Below are positions 8,624 to 17,191 of a DNA stretch of 64,000 bases, in pieces (positions within the stretch are counted from its first letter, which is position 1; each line of letters opens with the position of its first letter). Origin of the DNA: Natronolimnobius sp. AArcel1 (GTDB taxonomy: Archaea; Halobacteriota; Halobacteria; Halobacteriales; Natrialbaceae); the NCBI RefSeq assembly GCF_011043775.1, contig NZ_JAAKXY010000003.1:682001-746000 (forward strand), given 5' to 3'. The translations under genes and the position numbers were made by a program. Below the pieces are notes generated by a model. It worked only from the letters and a program-made list of their open reading frames with translations. It was not told where the DNA came from and did not search any database.

Positions 8624-9700
8624 ATGAACGGCGACACCCTGATTGACACCCTCGAGGAGGCTGGCCTCTCGCCGTACCAGGCTGACGCCTTCGTCACGCT
8701 GCTCGAGTTGGGATCGGCGTCGGCAACAGACGTTGCGCAGGCCAGTTCGGTGCCGGACCCGCGAATTTACGACGTTTTGCGCGGGCTCGAGGAAAAAGGG
8801 TACATCGAAACGTACGAGCAAGACAGCCTCCATGCTCGTGCGCACGATCCAGCAGACGTTCTCGAGGATCTGCGCTCGCAGGCAAATCGTTTTGAAAACG
8901 CCGCCGAAGAGATTGAAGACCGCTGGAATCGACCGGATATCGAAGAGCACGCCGTCAGTATCGTCAAACGCTTCGATACGGTGTTAACGCGGGCCGATGA
9001 GCTGATTCGAACCGCCGAGAATCAGGTCCAGATTGGGCTGACGCCGGCCCAGTACACCGAACTCGCCGACGCGCTCGAGGTGGCACACAACGACGGGGTC
9101 AACGTCAAAATCTGTTTTATCCCGCCGAGTGATACACTCGCGGACGTGCCCTCGACTGACCTGCTCGAGCGGACGTGTATCGAGGCACGGCGTCGTGATC
9201 TCCCCGCGCCGTTTGTCGCGCTCGTCGATCGATCATGGACCTGCTTTGCACCGCATGGCGAGTCAACGAATCAGTATGGCGTCATCGTCAACGACCGCTC
9301 GCTCGCGTACGTCGTTCACTGGTACTTCCTTTCCTGTCTCTGGGAAGTCCACGAGCCGATCTATTCGGCACGCAGCGATGAGCCGCCGATTACGTACGTC
9401 GACCTCAGACAGTGTCTACGCGATGTCGAACCGCTGCTCGAGTCAGGCATCACTATCGACGCCACAATTTACGGCTACGAGACGAACACCGGCCGAAAGA
9501 TAACGCGACGGGGGCAACTCACCGACGTCGAGTACGTCGGCCAGTCGGCGACCGGCGGCGAGCGAACGACGCTGCTTCATCTCGCTGGCCAAGCGTCGAT
9601 CACGCTCGAAACGGACGAGGGTGAGTTCACCGTCGGTGGCTGGGGTGCGATGATCGAAGACATCGAAGCGATCCGAATCACGATCGACGCGCTCGAGTAG
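8624..9700 (+). CDS. TrmB-family sugar-sensing transcriptional regulator
   Basis: This 358-residue protein has an N-terminal winged helix (GLSPYQADAFVTLLELGSAS, with the recognition helix around VPDPRIYDVLRGLEEKGYIE), a coiled-coil stretch (about 83-125), a phospholipase-D-like middle domain (VQIGLTPAQYTELADALEVA) and a C-terminal beta domain. This is the TrmB architecture known from archaeal sugar transporters and central-metabolism control. It lies directly upstream of an ABC transporter operon on the same strand, so it most likely controls that operon according to sugar binding. Palindromes at the operon promoter are candidate binding sites. The 205-base gap before it holds no other gene. 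Confidence 0.9.
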   Translation: MNGDTLIDTLEEAGLSPYQADAFVTLLELGSASATDVAQASSVPDPRIYDVLRGLEEKGYIETYEQDSLHARAHDPADVLEDLRSQANRFENAAEEIEDRWNRPDIEEHAVSIVKRFDTVLTRADELIRTAENQVQIGLTPAQYTELADALEVAHNDGVNVKICFIPPSDTLADVPSTDLLERTCIEARRRDLPAPFVALVDRSWTCFAPHGESTNQYGVIVNDRSLAYVVHWYFLSCLWEVHEPIYSARSDEPPITYVDLRQCLRDVEPLLESGITIDATIYGYETNTGRKITRRGQLTDVEYVGQSATGGERTTLLHLAGQASITLETDEGEFTVGGWGAMIEDIEAIRITIDALE

Positions 9701-9833
9701 CCCCGATCGACACCGAAAATCTGCATCGATTGTTCGTCGGTCGATTATTTTGACGGAATCTGCTGCTCAGAGTGACAACGCAGGCCACATTGCTGCCGTT
9801 TTCGAGTCACCCACCCACGGCCACCACTAGTTA

Positions 9834-9894
9834 ACAACACCTGTTGTACTCCATCCAGTAGATATAAATAATGATGAGTGTCATTGTTTTTCAT
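9834..9894 (+). promoter_or_regulatory. Promoter and operator-like palindromes of the sugar ABC operon
   Basis: ACAACA-CC-TGTTGT (9834-9847) is a perfect inverted repeat. Overlapping its right edge by one base is TACT-N6-AGTA (9847-9860), a second inverted repeat close to the TACT(N7-8)GAGTA element published for Halobacterium TrmB. The TATA box TATAAATA follows at 9863-9870, 25 bases before ATG 9895, so the transcript is probably leaderless. In Halobacterium, TrmB sites upstream of the TATA box are associated with activation. That the TrmB encoded at 8624 binds here is an inference. Confidence 0.7.
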
Positions 9895-11355
9895 ATGGTT
9901 GACGGTGACTCACAGGAGAAGCGACAGAACTCGAGTGTTTCCCGGCGCACGTTCGTCAAAGCCGCCGGTGCAAGTGGTGCGACGGTCGGTTTGGCCGGCT
10001 GCGTCTACGGGGACGAAAGCTCAGACGACGCTGTCGTCTGGGGATTCGACCCAGACGCCGAGGCAGAAGTCGGCGAGGAAATCGTCGACATGCTGTACGA
10101 GAATGGATTGAGCGACGACATCGACGTTGAACTCCAGCCCGGTGACAGTGACACGGGTGACCGGCGCGATACGTACACGCAACTGCTCGAGAGCGAGGAG
10201 ACCCAGCCAGACCTGTTCATGATGGACAACGGATGGGTGAACATCTTCATCCAGCAGGGTCATATCGCTAATCTCGAGAACGAGCTCAGCGATGACGCGC
10301 TGGCAACGATCGAGGACGAATACTTCGAGTCGTTTACAGAGACGGCGCGTGATCCCGATACAGGCGATCTCTACGGCGTTCCGATGTACCCGGACTACCC
10401 CGTGATGCAGTACCGGAAGGACTACGCACGGGAGGCTGGCTACGACGATGATGACTTCGACGAGTGGGCGACCGAGCCGATGACCTGGGAGGAGTGGGCC
10501 GAGATCACGGAAGAGATCGTCGATGCGTCTGATGCCGAATACGGCCTCGCAACGCAATGGGACGTCTTCGAGGGGACGGCCTGTTGTACGTGGAACGAGG
10601 TCATGTCATCCTTCGGTGGCGCATACTTCGGTGGCTCCGACAACCTCCTCGGGCCTGTTGGCGACCGCCCGGTGACGGTCGACGAACCGGAGTTCATCGA
10701 GGGACTCCAGATGATGCGTACCTTCGTCGCCGACGAACACGACGATTACACACTCGAGGAGTATCCAACTGGACTCGCGACCTCGTCGATCACGTCCTGG
10801 CAGGAAGAGGACGCTCGCGAGGCAATTGCGGGCGGTGACGCAGTCATGCAGCGCAACTGGCCCTACGCCATCGTCGAGAACATCACCGGTGACGACTACG
10901 ACATTTCGGTCGACGATTACGGGACGATGCCGATGCCCTACGGCGTAAGCGAAGACGACGCCGCCCAGCAAGGAACCGGCGGAACGACCTCCGCACTCGG
11001 TGGGTGGCACGTCGTTCTCAATCCAAATTCCGAGCGTACCGAGGAAGCAATCGAAGTCCTCGAGACAATCATGGAGGACGACTACAGCCTTGGTCTGTTC
11101 GAGATCTGGGGCTGGACGCCGCCGAAGCCACACCTCTTCGAAACAGAGGAAGCCGAAGAGATCGAGCCGATTGGCAACTACATGGACACGCTTCGGGTGG
11201 CTGGTGAGAACGCCATGCCGCGCCCAGTAACCGAGGTCTGGCCGGACCAGGCAACGCTGATCGCCGAAGAGGTCAATGGGGCCGTTGCTGGCGACAAAAG
11301 CCCCGAAGACGCCGCTGCCGACCTGCAAGAGGGACTCGAGGCAACCGAAGAGTGA
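9895..11355 (+). CDS. Sugar ABC transporter substrate-binding Tat lipoprotein
   Basis: I take ATG 9895 as start (486 residues): it sits 25 bases after a TATA box. The N-terminus carries a twin-arginine motif (SRRTFVKAAGASG, RR at 17-18) and a lipobox LAGC with Cys36, so the protein is exported folded and anchored by a lipid outside the membrane. The rest resembles CUT1/MalE-type binding proteins: DLYGVPMYPDYPVMQYRKD, a Trp-rich middle (TWEEWAE), and GGWHVVLNPNS near the C-terminal lobe. It should capture an oligosaccharide or sugar for the permeases encoded next. The substrate is unknown. It is the first gene of a six-gene operon. Confidence 0.93.
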   Translation: MVDGDSQEKRQNSSVSRRTFVKAAGASGATVGLAGCVYGDESSDDAVVWGFDPDAEAEVGEEIVDMLYENGLSDDIDVELQPGDSDTGDRRDTYTQLLESEETQPDLFMMDNGWVNIFIQQGHIANLENELSDDALATIEDEYFESFTETARDPDTGDLYGVPMYPDYPVMQYRKDYAREAGYDDDDFDEWATEPMTWEEWAEITEEIVDASDAEYGLATQWDVFEGTACCTWNEVMSSFGGAYFGGSDNLLGPVGDRPVTVDEPEFIEGLQMMRTFVADEHDDYTLEEYPTGLATSSITSWQEEDAREAIAGGDAVMQRNWPYAIVENITGDDYDISVDDYGTMPMPYGVSEDDAAQQGTGGTTSALGGWHVVLNPNSERTEEAIEVLETIMEDDYSLGLFEIWGWTPPKPHLFETEEAEEIEPIGNYMDTLRVAGENAMPRPVTEVWPDQATLIAEEVNGAVAGDKSPEDAAADLQEGLEATEE

Positions 11356-11367
11356 CGAAACCTAGTA

Positions 11368-12381
11368 ATGAGTACTGATAACCTGACGGACGGTCCCGTT
11401 CAGCAGTCAGATCGGTCGGGGCCGCTCGTCGCGATCACGCGCTGGATTGAGAACCTCGGCGAGACTGGGCTTGCATACCTGCTACTGTCGCCGGTGTTTC
11501 TCCTGCTCGGAGCCGTTGCGCTGTATCCGCTTTTGCGGACGTTCGAACTCTCGCTGTTCCAGAACGTCCTGTCGGATCCGGAGTTCGTCGGCTTCCAGAA
11601 CTACGTCGCCCTGTTCACTGGGGAGGCCAATCCACGGATGCCGGGCTCGACGACGTTTCTGCCCGGCGTAAGTACCAGCGGGAGTTTCCCGTTTGTTCAC
11701 GTTGAGGGACTGCTTCGAAGCGCGCTCGCAGTGACGCTGATTTTCACTGTCGTGAGCGTCTTCTTCGAGACGGTCATCGGCTTCGGACAGGCGCTGGTGC
11801 TCGACCAGGAGTTCCGAGGACGCCGATGGGTGCGTGCGGCAATCATCATCCCGTGGGCAATTCCGATCGTTATTCAGGGGATGATCTTCTACCTGATGTT
11901 CCACCCAAGCACGGGCTTCCTGACGGAGTATCTGGCGAATTTCGGAATCGTCGCCGAGACGAACACGCTCAATGATCCAGCGAGTTCGTTGCTGATCGTC
12001 ACCGTGGCTGATATCTGGAAGACAACAGCCTTCATGGCGCTGTTGATTCTCGCTGGCCTCCAGAGCATCGATCGAAACCTCTACGACGTCGCGAAGGTCG
12101 CCGGTGCATCGAAGTGGCAGCAGTTCAAGCTGATCACACTGCCGCTCGTGTTACCGGCGCTCGGCATTGCGATCCTCTTTCGGACGATCGACGCGATGCG
12201 CGTCTACGGTCTTATCGACTCAGTCTCGGGCTGTACGACCGTTCCATCGCTGTCATGTATGGTCGTCGAAACGTTCAACACCAATCGTGGACTCGCCTCT
12301 GCGATTGCGTTCGTGACGGCTGGCGTCATCGCCATCGCCGTCATGGGCGTCATCTACCAGCAGTACAAGGAGGGATTCTGA
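11368..12381 (+). CDS. Sugar ABC transporter permease (MalF/UgpA type)
   Basis: This 337-residue membrane protein has about six hydrophobic segments, beginning GLAYLLLSPVFLLLGAVAL. The EAA loop that contacts the ATPase reads NLYDVAKVAGASKWQQFKL. This is the MalF-like half of a CUT1 importer. It follows the binding protein by 12 bases and precedes the second permease by one base. A long external loop (about residues 80-110) between the first two helices is normal for MalF-type proteins. Confidence 0.92.
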   Translation: MSTDNLTDGPVQQSDRSGPLVAITRWIENLGETGLAYLLLSPVFLLLGAVALYPLLRTFELSLFQNVLSDPEFVGFQNYVALFTGEANPRMPGSTTFLPGVSTSGSFPFVHVEGLLRSALAVTLIFTVVSVFFETVIGFGQALVLDQEFRGRRWVRAAIIIPWAIPIVIQGMIFYLMFHPSTGFLTEYLANFGIVAETNTLNDPASSLLIVTVADIWKTTAFMALLILAGLQSIDRNLYDVAKVAGASKWQQFKLITLPLVLPALGIAILFRTIDAMRVYGLIDSVSGCTTVPSLSCMVVETFNTNRGLASAIAFVTAGVIAIAVMGVIYQQYKEGF

Positions 12382-12382
12382 A

Positions 12383-13417
12383 ATGGCAACGACACCCGAC
12401 GCTGGCCCCGGTCCGAACTCCCCCGACGCATCGACGGCCGAGGACGAAACGCTCGGCCCCCTCGAGCGCTTTACTCGTGGGGTCGTTACTGACGCCGAGA
12501 AACGCGACCGGCTCTACCGGGCGCTGTTCTACGTCGCAGCCGGCTTCTTCCTGGTAACGACGTTATTCCCGTTCTACTGGCTGCTCGTACTCGCATTGAC
12601 GCCGAACAGCCAAATCCTCGCGGGCGACTGGGAGGTTGCCCTGCCGTTCGTCGGGGCGGACCTCCCATTGCCCCACCCGCAGGGATTCAACGTCTCCGCC
12701 TTCGTGGAGGTGTTTCAGCAGGTTCCGTTCCACCTCTACGTCTTCAACAGCTTCGTGCTCGCAACGATCACGACGATTATCGTTCTGGTCATCGCGAGTC
12801 TCGCTGGCTACGTCTTCGGTCGCCTCGAGTTCCCGGGTCGCGGCCCGCTGATGCTCGCAATCTTGGTGGTCTCGTACTTCCCACCAGCAGCGTTCTTGAT
12901 TCCGCTGTTCGACGCATTCCTCGGGAACGAACTGGTGGTGCCGTTCCTCGGACTTGAGCTGTTTACCGTCCCACGACTGGTGAACACGCCGGGGTCGATG
13001 ATTATTCCCTTCAGCGCGCTGTTCCTGCCGCTGTCGATTTTCATCCTCACCACGTTCTACAGCCAGATTCCGGACGGCCTCGAGGATGCGGCTCGCGTTG
13101 AGGGAACCACGCGGTTGGGCGCGCTGTTTCGCGTCATCATCCCGCTGTCGGCACCCGGCGTCGCGACCGCCGCCGTGTTGACGTTCATCTCGGTGTACAA
13201 CGAGTACTTCTTCAGCTCGATCATGTCGCTGCAAAACGAGCCCCACCAGTGGTCGCCACTGGTCGGCGGAATCTTGAGCTATCAGGACCAGTACACGACT
13301 GACTTCAACCTGATGGCGGCAGCAAGCATCGTCGGGGTGATTCCCGTCGTGATACTCGTCGTGATCGCCCAGGAACGAATTGTAAGCGGACTGACTGCAG
13401 GCGCACTCAAAGAATAA
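12383..13417 (+). CDS. Sugar ABC transporter permease (MalG/UgpE type)
   Basis: This 344-residue partner permease has an acidic N-terminal tail of about 45 residues, then six hydrophobic segments from FLVTTLFPFYWLLVLALTPN. The EAA motif reads GLEDAARVEGTTRLGALFRV, and the ending is the usual MalG-type QERIVSGLTAGALKE. It forms the translocation pore with the preceding permease. One base separates it from each neighbour, which marks a tightly packed operon. Confidence 0.92.
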   Translation: MATTPDAGPGPNSPDASTAEDETLGPLERFTRGVVTDAEKRDRLYRALFYVAAGFFLVTTLFPFYWLLVLALTPNSQILAGDWEVALPFVGADLPLPHPQGFNVSAFVEVFQQVPFHLYVFNSFVLATITTIIVLVIASLAGYVFGRLEFPGRGPLMLAILVVSYFPPAAFLIPLFDAFLGNELVVPFLGLELFTVPRLVNTPGSMIIPFSALFLPLSIFILTTFYSQIPDGLEDAARVEGTTRLGALFRVIIPLSAPGVATAAVLTFISVYNEYFFSSIMSLQNEPHQWSPLVGGILSYQDQYTTDFNLMAAASIVGVIPVVILVVIAQERIVSGLTAGALKE

Positions 13418-13418
13418 T

Positions 13419-14639
13419 ATGGCACGTGTAACACTCACTGACGTCACGAAACGCTACGACGACATCGTCGCTGTCGACGACATGAACGTCGAAATCGAAG
13501 ACGGCGAGTTCATCTGTCTCGTCGGCCCGTCGGGCTGTGGCAAGTCGACGACGATGGAAACAATCGCCGGCCTGACTAAACCCTCGGATGGAACGGTACA
13601 GATCGGCGAGACGGACGTAACAACCCTTCCACCGAAAGACCGCGGGGTCGCGATGGTCTTCCAGAACATCGCACTGTTCCCGCACATGAACGTCGCCGAC
13701 AACATCTCGTTCGGCCTTCGACTGCGGAACTACGCCGACGACGAAATCGACCGCCGAGTCGAGGAGGCCGCAGACATCGTCCAACTGAATGGCATGCTCG
13801 AGCGCGAACCGAGCGAGCTTTCTGGCGGGCAACAACAGCGGGTTGCGATTGCCCGTGCAATTGTTCGCGAACCTGCGGTCTTCCTGATGGACGAACCGCT
13901 CGCCAATCTGGACGCGAAACTGCGGGTCCACATGCGAACTGAACTCCAGCGCCTCCACAAGCAACTGGATACGACGATCATCTACGTCACCCACGACCAG
14001 GCCGAGGCGATGACCATGTCCGATCGAATCGCGGTCATTAACGATGGGCAACTCCAACAGATCGCGCCGCCACTGGAGTGCTACAACGAACCAGCCAACC
14101 GCTTCGTCGCTGGCTTCATCGGCTCGCCGTCGATGAACTTCATCGAGGGCGAACTGACCGCGACAGGACTGACGACAGAGCATTTCAACCTCGAGTTCGA
14201 CGCGGATGAACTCGTTCAGTCGAGCGGCGAGGCGGTCACGATGGGCATTCGTCCGGAGGATATCTATCCGGCTGCACAGGCCGAGACGCTTTCGAGCGCC
14301 TCGGAAGTGATCGAGGCGACAACGGACGTCCTCGAGCCGATGGGCGACGAGATTTTCGTCTACCTCTCGCTGGACGATGCTAGCGATGGGACGATGACGA
14401 GCCAGGAGGCATCGAGTGCGGCGAATCAACTCCTGATGAGCGTTGATCCGGACTCGATGATCGACGAAGACGACGCGGTTCAGGTCGTCCTCGACCGATC
14501 GAAGATACACCTCTTCGAGACGGAAACGGGCGAGGCGCTCGTCCATGGCATCGAAGGAACCCAGATCAGTGCAGCCCAGCAGACCGGCACGGACGCGCCA
14601 GCGGAGAGCGCAGAAAGCGCAGGTGGGCAACATGAGTGA
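13419..14639 (+). CDS. Sugar ABC transporter ATP-binding protein (MalK/UgpC type)
   Basis: This 406-residue ATPase shows Walker [10 protein letters not shown] (about 34-42), Q-loop [14 protein letters not shown] signature LSGGQQQR, Walker B VFLMDEP and H-loop THDQAEAM. The long C-terminal part ([29 protein letters not shown]) is the TOBE/MalK regulatory domain. It energises the two permeases. The TGA overlaps the start of the small membrane protein by eight bases. A Ser/Ala/Glu-rich tail of about 25 residues extends past the usual end. Confidence 0.94.
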   Translation: MARVTLTDVTKRYDDIVAVDDMNVEIEDGEFICLVGPSGCGKSTTMETIAGLTKPSDGTVQIGETDVTTLPPKDRGVAMVFQNIALFPHMNVADNISFGLRLRNYADDEIDRRVEEAADIVQLNGMLEREPSELSGGQQQRVAIARAIVREPAVFLMDEPLANLDAKLRVHMRTELQRLHKQLDTTIIYVTHDQAEAMTMSDRIAVINDGQLQQIAPPLECYNEPANRFVAGFIGSPSMNFIEGELTATGLTTEHFNLEFDADELVQSSGEAVTMGIRPEDIYPAAQAETLSSASEVIEATTDVLEPMGDEIFVYLSLDDASDGTMTSQEASSAANQLLMSVDPDSMIDEDDAVQVVLDRSKIHLFETETGEALVHGIEGTQISAAQQTGTDAPAESAESAGGQHE

Positions 14640-14835
14640 GGCGATTCCGCTGATCTACTACGGCGGGCTCTCCGTGTTGTTTTTCTTCTGGATTTACGGA
14701 ATCGTCTCGTTCGGCCTCGATCTGAAGAACACGATTATCCCCGGGATCAGACAGTATCGACGCGGCCGGAAGCAACTCACGGAACAACAAGCAGCCGAGA
14801 ACGACCGAACGGAAACCGAGGAGCAACTGTACTGA
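14632..14835 (+). CDS. Small single-span membrane protein of the sugar ABC operon
   Basis: This 67-residue protein starts at ATG 14632, inside the last codons of the ATPase gene, and its TGA overlaps the ATG of the oxidoreductase gene by one base. Residues about 7-25 are hydrophobic (IYYGGLSVLFFFWIYGIVSF), followed by a basic segment (RQYRRGRKQL) and an acidic tail. The positive-inside rule would place the tail in the cytoplasm next to the ATPase. I do not recognise a family. Its position, translationally coupled on both sides, argues for a real role with the transporter. Confidence 0.75.
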   Translation: MSEAIPLIYYGGLSVLFFFWIYGIVSFGLDLKNTIIPGIRQYRRGRKQLTEQQAAENDRTETEEQLY

Positions 14836-15998
14836 TGGCATCAAACAGAGAGCCAGACCACGACGAGACGGAATCAAATACGAACGAAGTGGCAACGGGA
14901 TCGACCATCACGGACATCACGTCCGTTCGGACCGGTCTCGTCGGTCTTGGCAACATTGGCCACCACCACGCCGACCGATTGGCGGACCTCGGCGTCCCGG
15001 TCGTCGGGGGCATGGACGTTGCAAGCGACGCTCGCGAGGAATTCGCGAATCGCTACGACACGGCCGTCTACGACGACCACCGCGACCTCTACGACGCTGT
15101 CGATGCCGTCATCATCACCACCCCCAACAAGTTCCACGAGCAGTACGCCGTTGACGCCTTCGAGCGTGACTTACATGTGCTCTTAGAGAAGCCAATTGCC
15201 CATTCTCTCGAGAGTGCAAAGCGTGTTGCCGCGGCTGCGGCCGACTCCGAAGGCGTGTGTACAGTCGGGTTCAACAACCGATTCTTGAACGCCGTGCGTC
15301 TCGTTCGAGAGCGAATCGCTCGTGGCGAGTTTGGCGAGGTAACCCATGTCGAAGCCAACTACGTTCGTCGACGGGGCGTCCCCGGTCGTGGCTCGTGGTT
15401 TACACGTCGTGATATCTCCGGTGGCGGCGCGCTGATCGACCTCGGCGTTCATGCCATCGACCTCGCGATGTACCTGCTCGACTATCCCGACACCGAAGCG
15501 GTCACTGGCGTTACGCGCTCTGAGTTCGGCTCCCGCGAGGACTACGTCTACCTCGACATGTGGGGCGATGATCAGGGGGCTGACGCCTTCGATGTCGACG
15601 ACTCTGCCAGCGCGTTCGTCCGCTGTGCGGGCGACCGGACGATTTCGCTCGAGGTCGCATGGGCGACAAACCGACCTCCGACTCACGAATTCGTCGTTCG
15701 GGGGACCGACGCCGCTGCGACCTTCGATCTGTTGACGAACGAGCTCTCGATCCACTCCGCGAGCGCTGAGGGGATAGATCACATGACAGATACCTCTATC
15801 AAGACCAGCGAAAACGATTCGCACGTTGACGAACAAAAAGCCTTCTTCGAGTCGATCGTCGGGGGTCGCTGTGACGGCTCGAGCATCGAGGAGGCATTGG
15901 CTGTCCAGCGAATCGTCGACGGGATCTACCGCTCGAGCGAAACAGGCGCAACGATTTCATTCGCCGAGAAACAGGCAGAGATAACGCCAGAAGTGTAG
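14835..15998 (+). CDS. Gfo/Idh/MocA-family oxidoreductase
   Basis: This 387-residue protein has an acidic N-terminal tail of about 33 residues and then a Rossmann fold (VRTGLVGLGNIGHHHADRLA). EKPIAHSLESAKRV is the family's EKP motif and GGGALIDLGVHAIDLAMYLL supplies the conserved Gly-His of the catalytic helix. Members oxidise or reduce sugars and inositols with NAD(P). As last gene of the sugar import operon, it probably performs the first chemical step on the imported compound or its hydrolysis product; the substrate is unknown. Confidence 0.9.
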   Translation: MASNREPDHDETESNTNEVATGSTITDITSVRTGLVGLGNIGHHHADRLADLGVPVVGGMDVASDAREEFANRYDTAVYDDHRDLYDAVDAVIITTPNKFHEQYAVDAFERDLHVLLEKPIAHSLESAKRVAAAAADSEGVCTVGFNNRFLNAVRLVRERIARGEFGEVTHVEANYVRRRGVPGRGSWFTRRDISGGGALIDLGVHAIDLAMYLLDYPDTEAVTGVTRSEFGSREDYVYLDMWGDDQGADAFDVDDSASAFVRCAGDRTISLEVAWATNRPPTHEFVVRGTDAAATFDLLTNELSIHSASAEGIDHMTDTSIKTSENDSHVDEQKAFFESIVGGRCDGSSIEEALAVQRIVDGIYRSSETGATISFAEKQAEITPEV

Positions 15999-16106
15999 CG
16001 CCCATCCTGTGGCACCTCGGTCAGTTGATCGTGGGTTCGATCGGTCACAACACACCGGCCGATACGTCTTTTGTCTAATCGTGATTGTCTCAGTATCTGA
16101 AAAATC

Positions 16107-16162
16107 CAAATTATTTTGGGAGAACGTTTCTATCACCCTTCGTGGTGCTACACGATGTAGCA
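16107..16162 (+). promoter_or_regulatory. Promoter region with palindrome at the start codon of a DUF7344-type regulator
   Basis: An AT-rich block (CCAAATTATTTTGG, about 16107-16120, itself an inverted repeat) could hold the TATA box. A perfect 7-base inverted repeat TGCTACA-CGA-TGTAGCA occupies 16146-16162, ending on the A of the ATG at 16162. A protein bound there would block initiation, so autoregulation by the downstream winged-helix protein is plausible but unproven. Confidence 0.5.
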
Positions 16163-16548
16163 TGACGTCGGCTCAGATGCACCCAGAGACGCTCGATCAC
16201 ACGTATAAACTCCTCTCGAACGCTCGCCGTCGGCAACTGTTGTATCTCCTTGTAGAACCGGGGCAGTGGACTGTCGATACGCTCGCGCGTCGACTGACCG
16301 CCTGGGAGCAGGACACTCCCGCACCAGCCGTTACCGAAACCCAAAAATCACAGGTCAAAGCAACCCTGGTTCACAATCATCTCCCACGACTCGCCGACCA
16401 CGACACGATCGAGTACGACGCCGACAAGGAGACGGTCGCTCCCGGCGAACGGTTCAACGACGTCCGCTCGTTCATCGATCACGCTCGAGCCCTCGAGTTT
16501 GGTGGTGAGTCCACGACGCAGCCCGTTGCCGGTGAAGTGACCGATTGA
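16162..16548 (+). CDS. DUF7344-like winged-helix regulatory protein
   Basis: This 128-residue protein starts at ATG 16162. It has the haloarchaeal pattern TYKLLSNARRRQLLYLL, a variable wing, then VKATLVHNHLPRLADHDTIE, ending in an acidic tail. This matches the DUF7344 type of single winged-helix domain, abundant in haloarchaea and mostly uncharacterised. The protein at 59160-59582 shares the LSNSRRRRFIE and YHDHLPRLVDAGVLEYD signatures. A DNA-binding role is inferred from fold and charge pattern. It stands alone downstream of the sugar operon. Confidence 0.8.
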   Translation: MTSAQMHPETLDHTYKLLSNARRRQLLYLLVEPGQWTVDTLARRLTAWEQDTPAPAVTETQKSQVKATLVHNHLPRLADHDTIEYDADKETVAPGERFNDVRSFIDHARALEFGGESTTQPVAGEVTD

Positions 16549-16660
16549 ACAGCTATCGCTGACGTCGACCGAGCCGAATGGTGTCACGGAGACTGCTGAT
16601 CGGTCAGCCTGACGCACAGGATGGCAACCCACTTGTGGCCGAGCGCTGTCACTCTACGAT

Positions 16661-17086
16661 ATGTTCCACGAACAGCGAACGACAGTGCCGGATGCGCCGG
16701 GTGACCTGCGGGCGGAGTATCACCGCGATCTGTCGGCTGTACTCGAGACAACCGGTGCCAGTGACGCCGCAGCAGCGACTGACCTCGAACCCGAAACCAT
16801 CGACGCCGTCCTCGCAGACGACGACCCCGAACTGTCACTCGAGGAAGCCGCTCAGATTCAGGCGCTTACAGATGGCGCACCCGACGCAGAGACCATCGTG
16901 ACGATCGCCTGTGAACATCTTCTGTTGGGGATGACGACGGCAGTCCTTGACGTCGACGCCCTCGAGAGCGAACTCGCAATTGCGATGGATGCCAAAGAGA
17001 TCCAGCAGAAAATCGAACAGCGCGCGCCGATGTCGTTTGACGAGTACGTACACATCCAGCACGCGATCGTCGCCAACACGCCATAG
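16661..17086 (+). CDS. Conserved haloarchaeal protein, possibly DUF5791
   Basis: This 141-residue soluble acidic protein is mostly helical, with LRAEYHRDLSAVLETTGASD near the start and SLEEAAQIQAL, then EHLLLGMTTAVLDVDALESE in the middle. It resembles a family conserved across haloarchaea that I recall as DUF5791, without known function. No catalytic motif or cysteine cluster is visible. It lies between a winged-helix gene and an epimerase-like gene on the same strand, with more than 100 bases on either side, so it is probably monocistronic. Confidence 0.65.
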   Translation: MFHEQRTTVPDAPGDLRAEYHRDLSAVLETTGASDAAAATDLEPETIDAVLADDDPELSLEEAAQIQALTDGAPDAETIVTIACEHLLLGMTTAVLDVDALESELAIAMDAKEIQQKIEQRAPMSFDEYVHIQHAIVANTP

Positions 17087-17191
17087 GTAGCTACAAATTT
17101 GTAATCGTCAGTCAGAGATCGACATTCATAGATAATCACACAGTACCTCCTCGAGCGGTGAACCTATGTGTGTCCCACTGCGATTTGGTGT

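Noticed and set aside
9871-9894. Start of the sugar-binding protein at ATG 9871 or 9874
   Set aside because: They directly follow the TATA box and would lie upstream of the transcription start; ATG 9895 fits the TATA spacing and the Tat signal.
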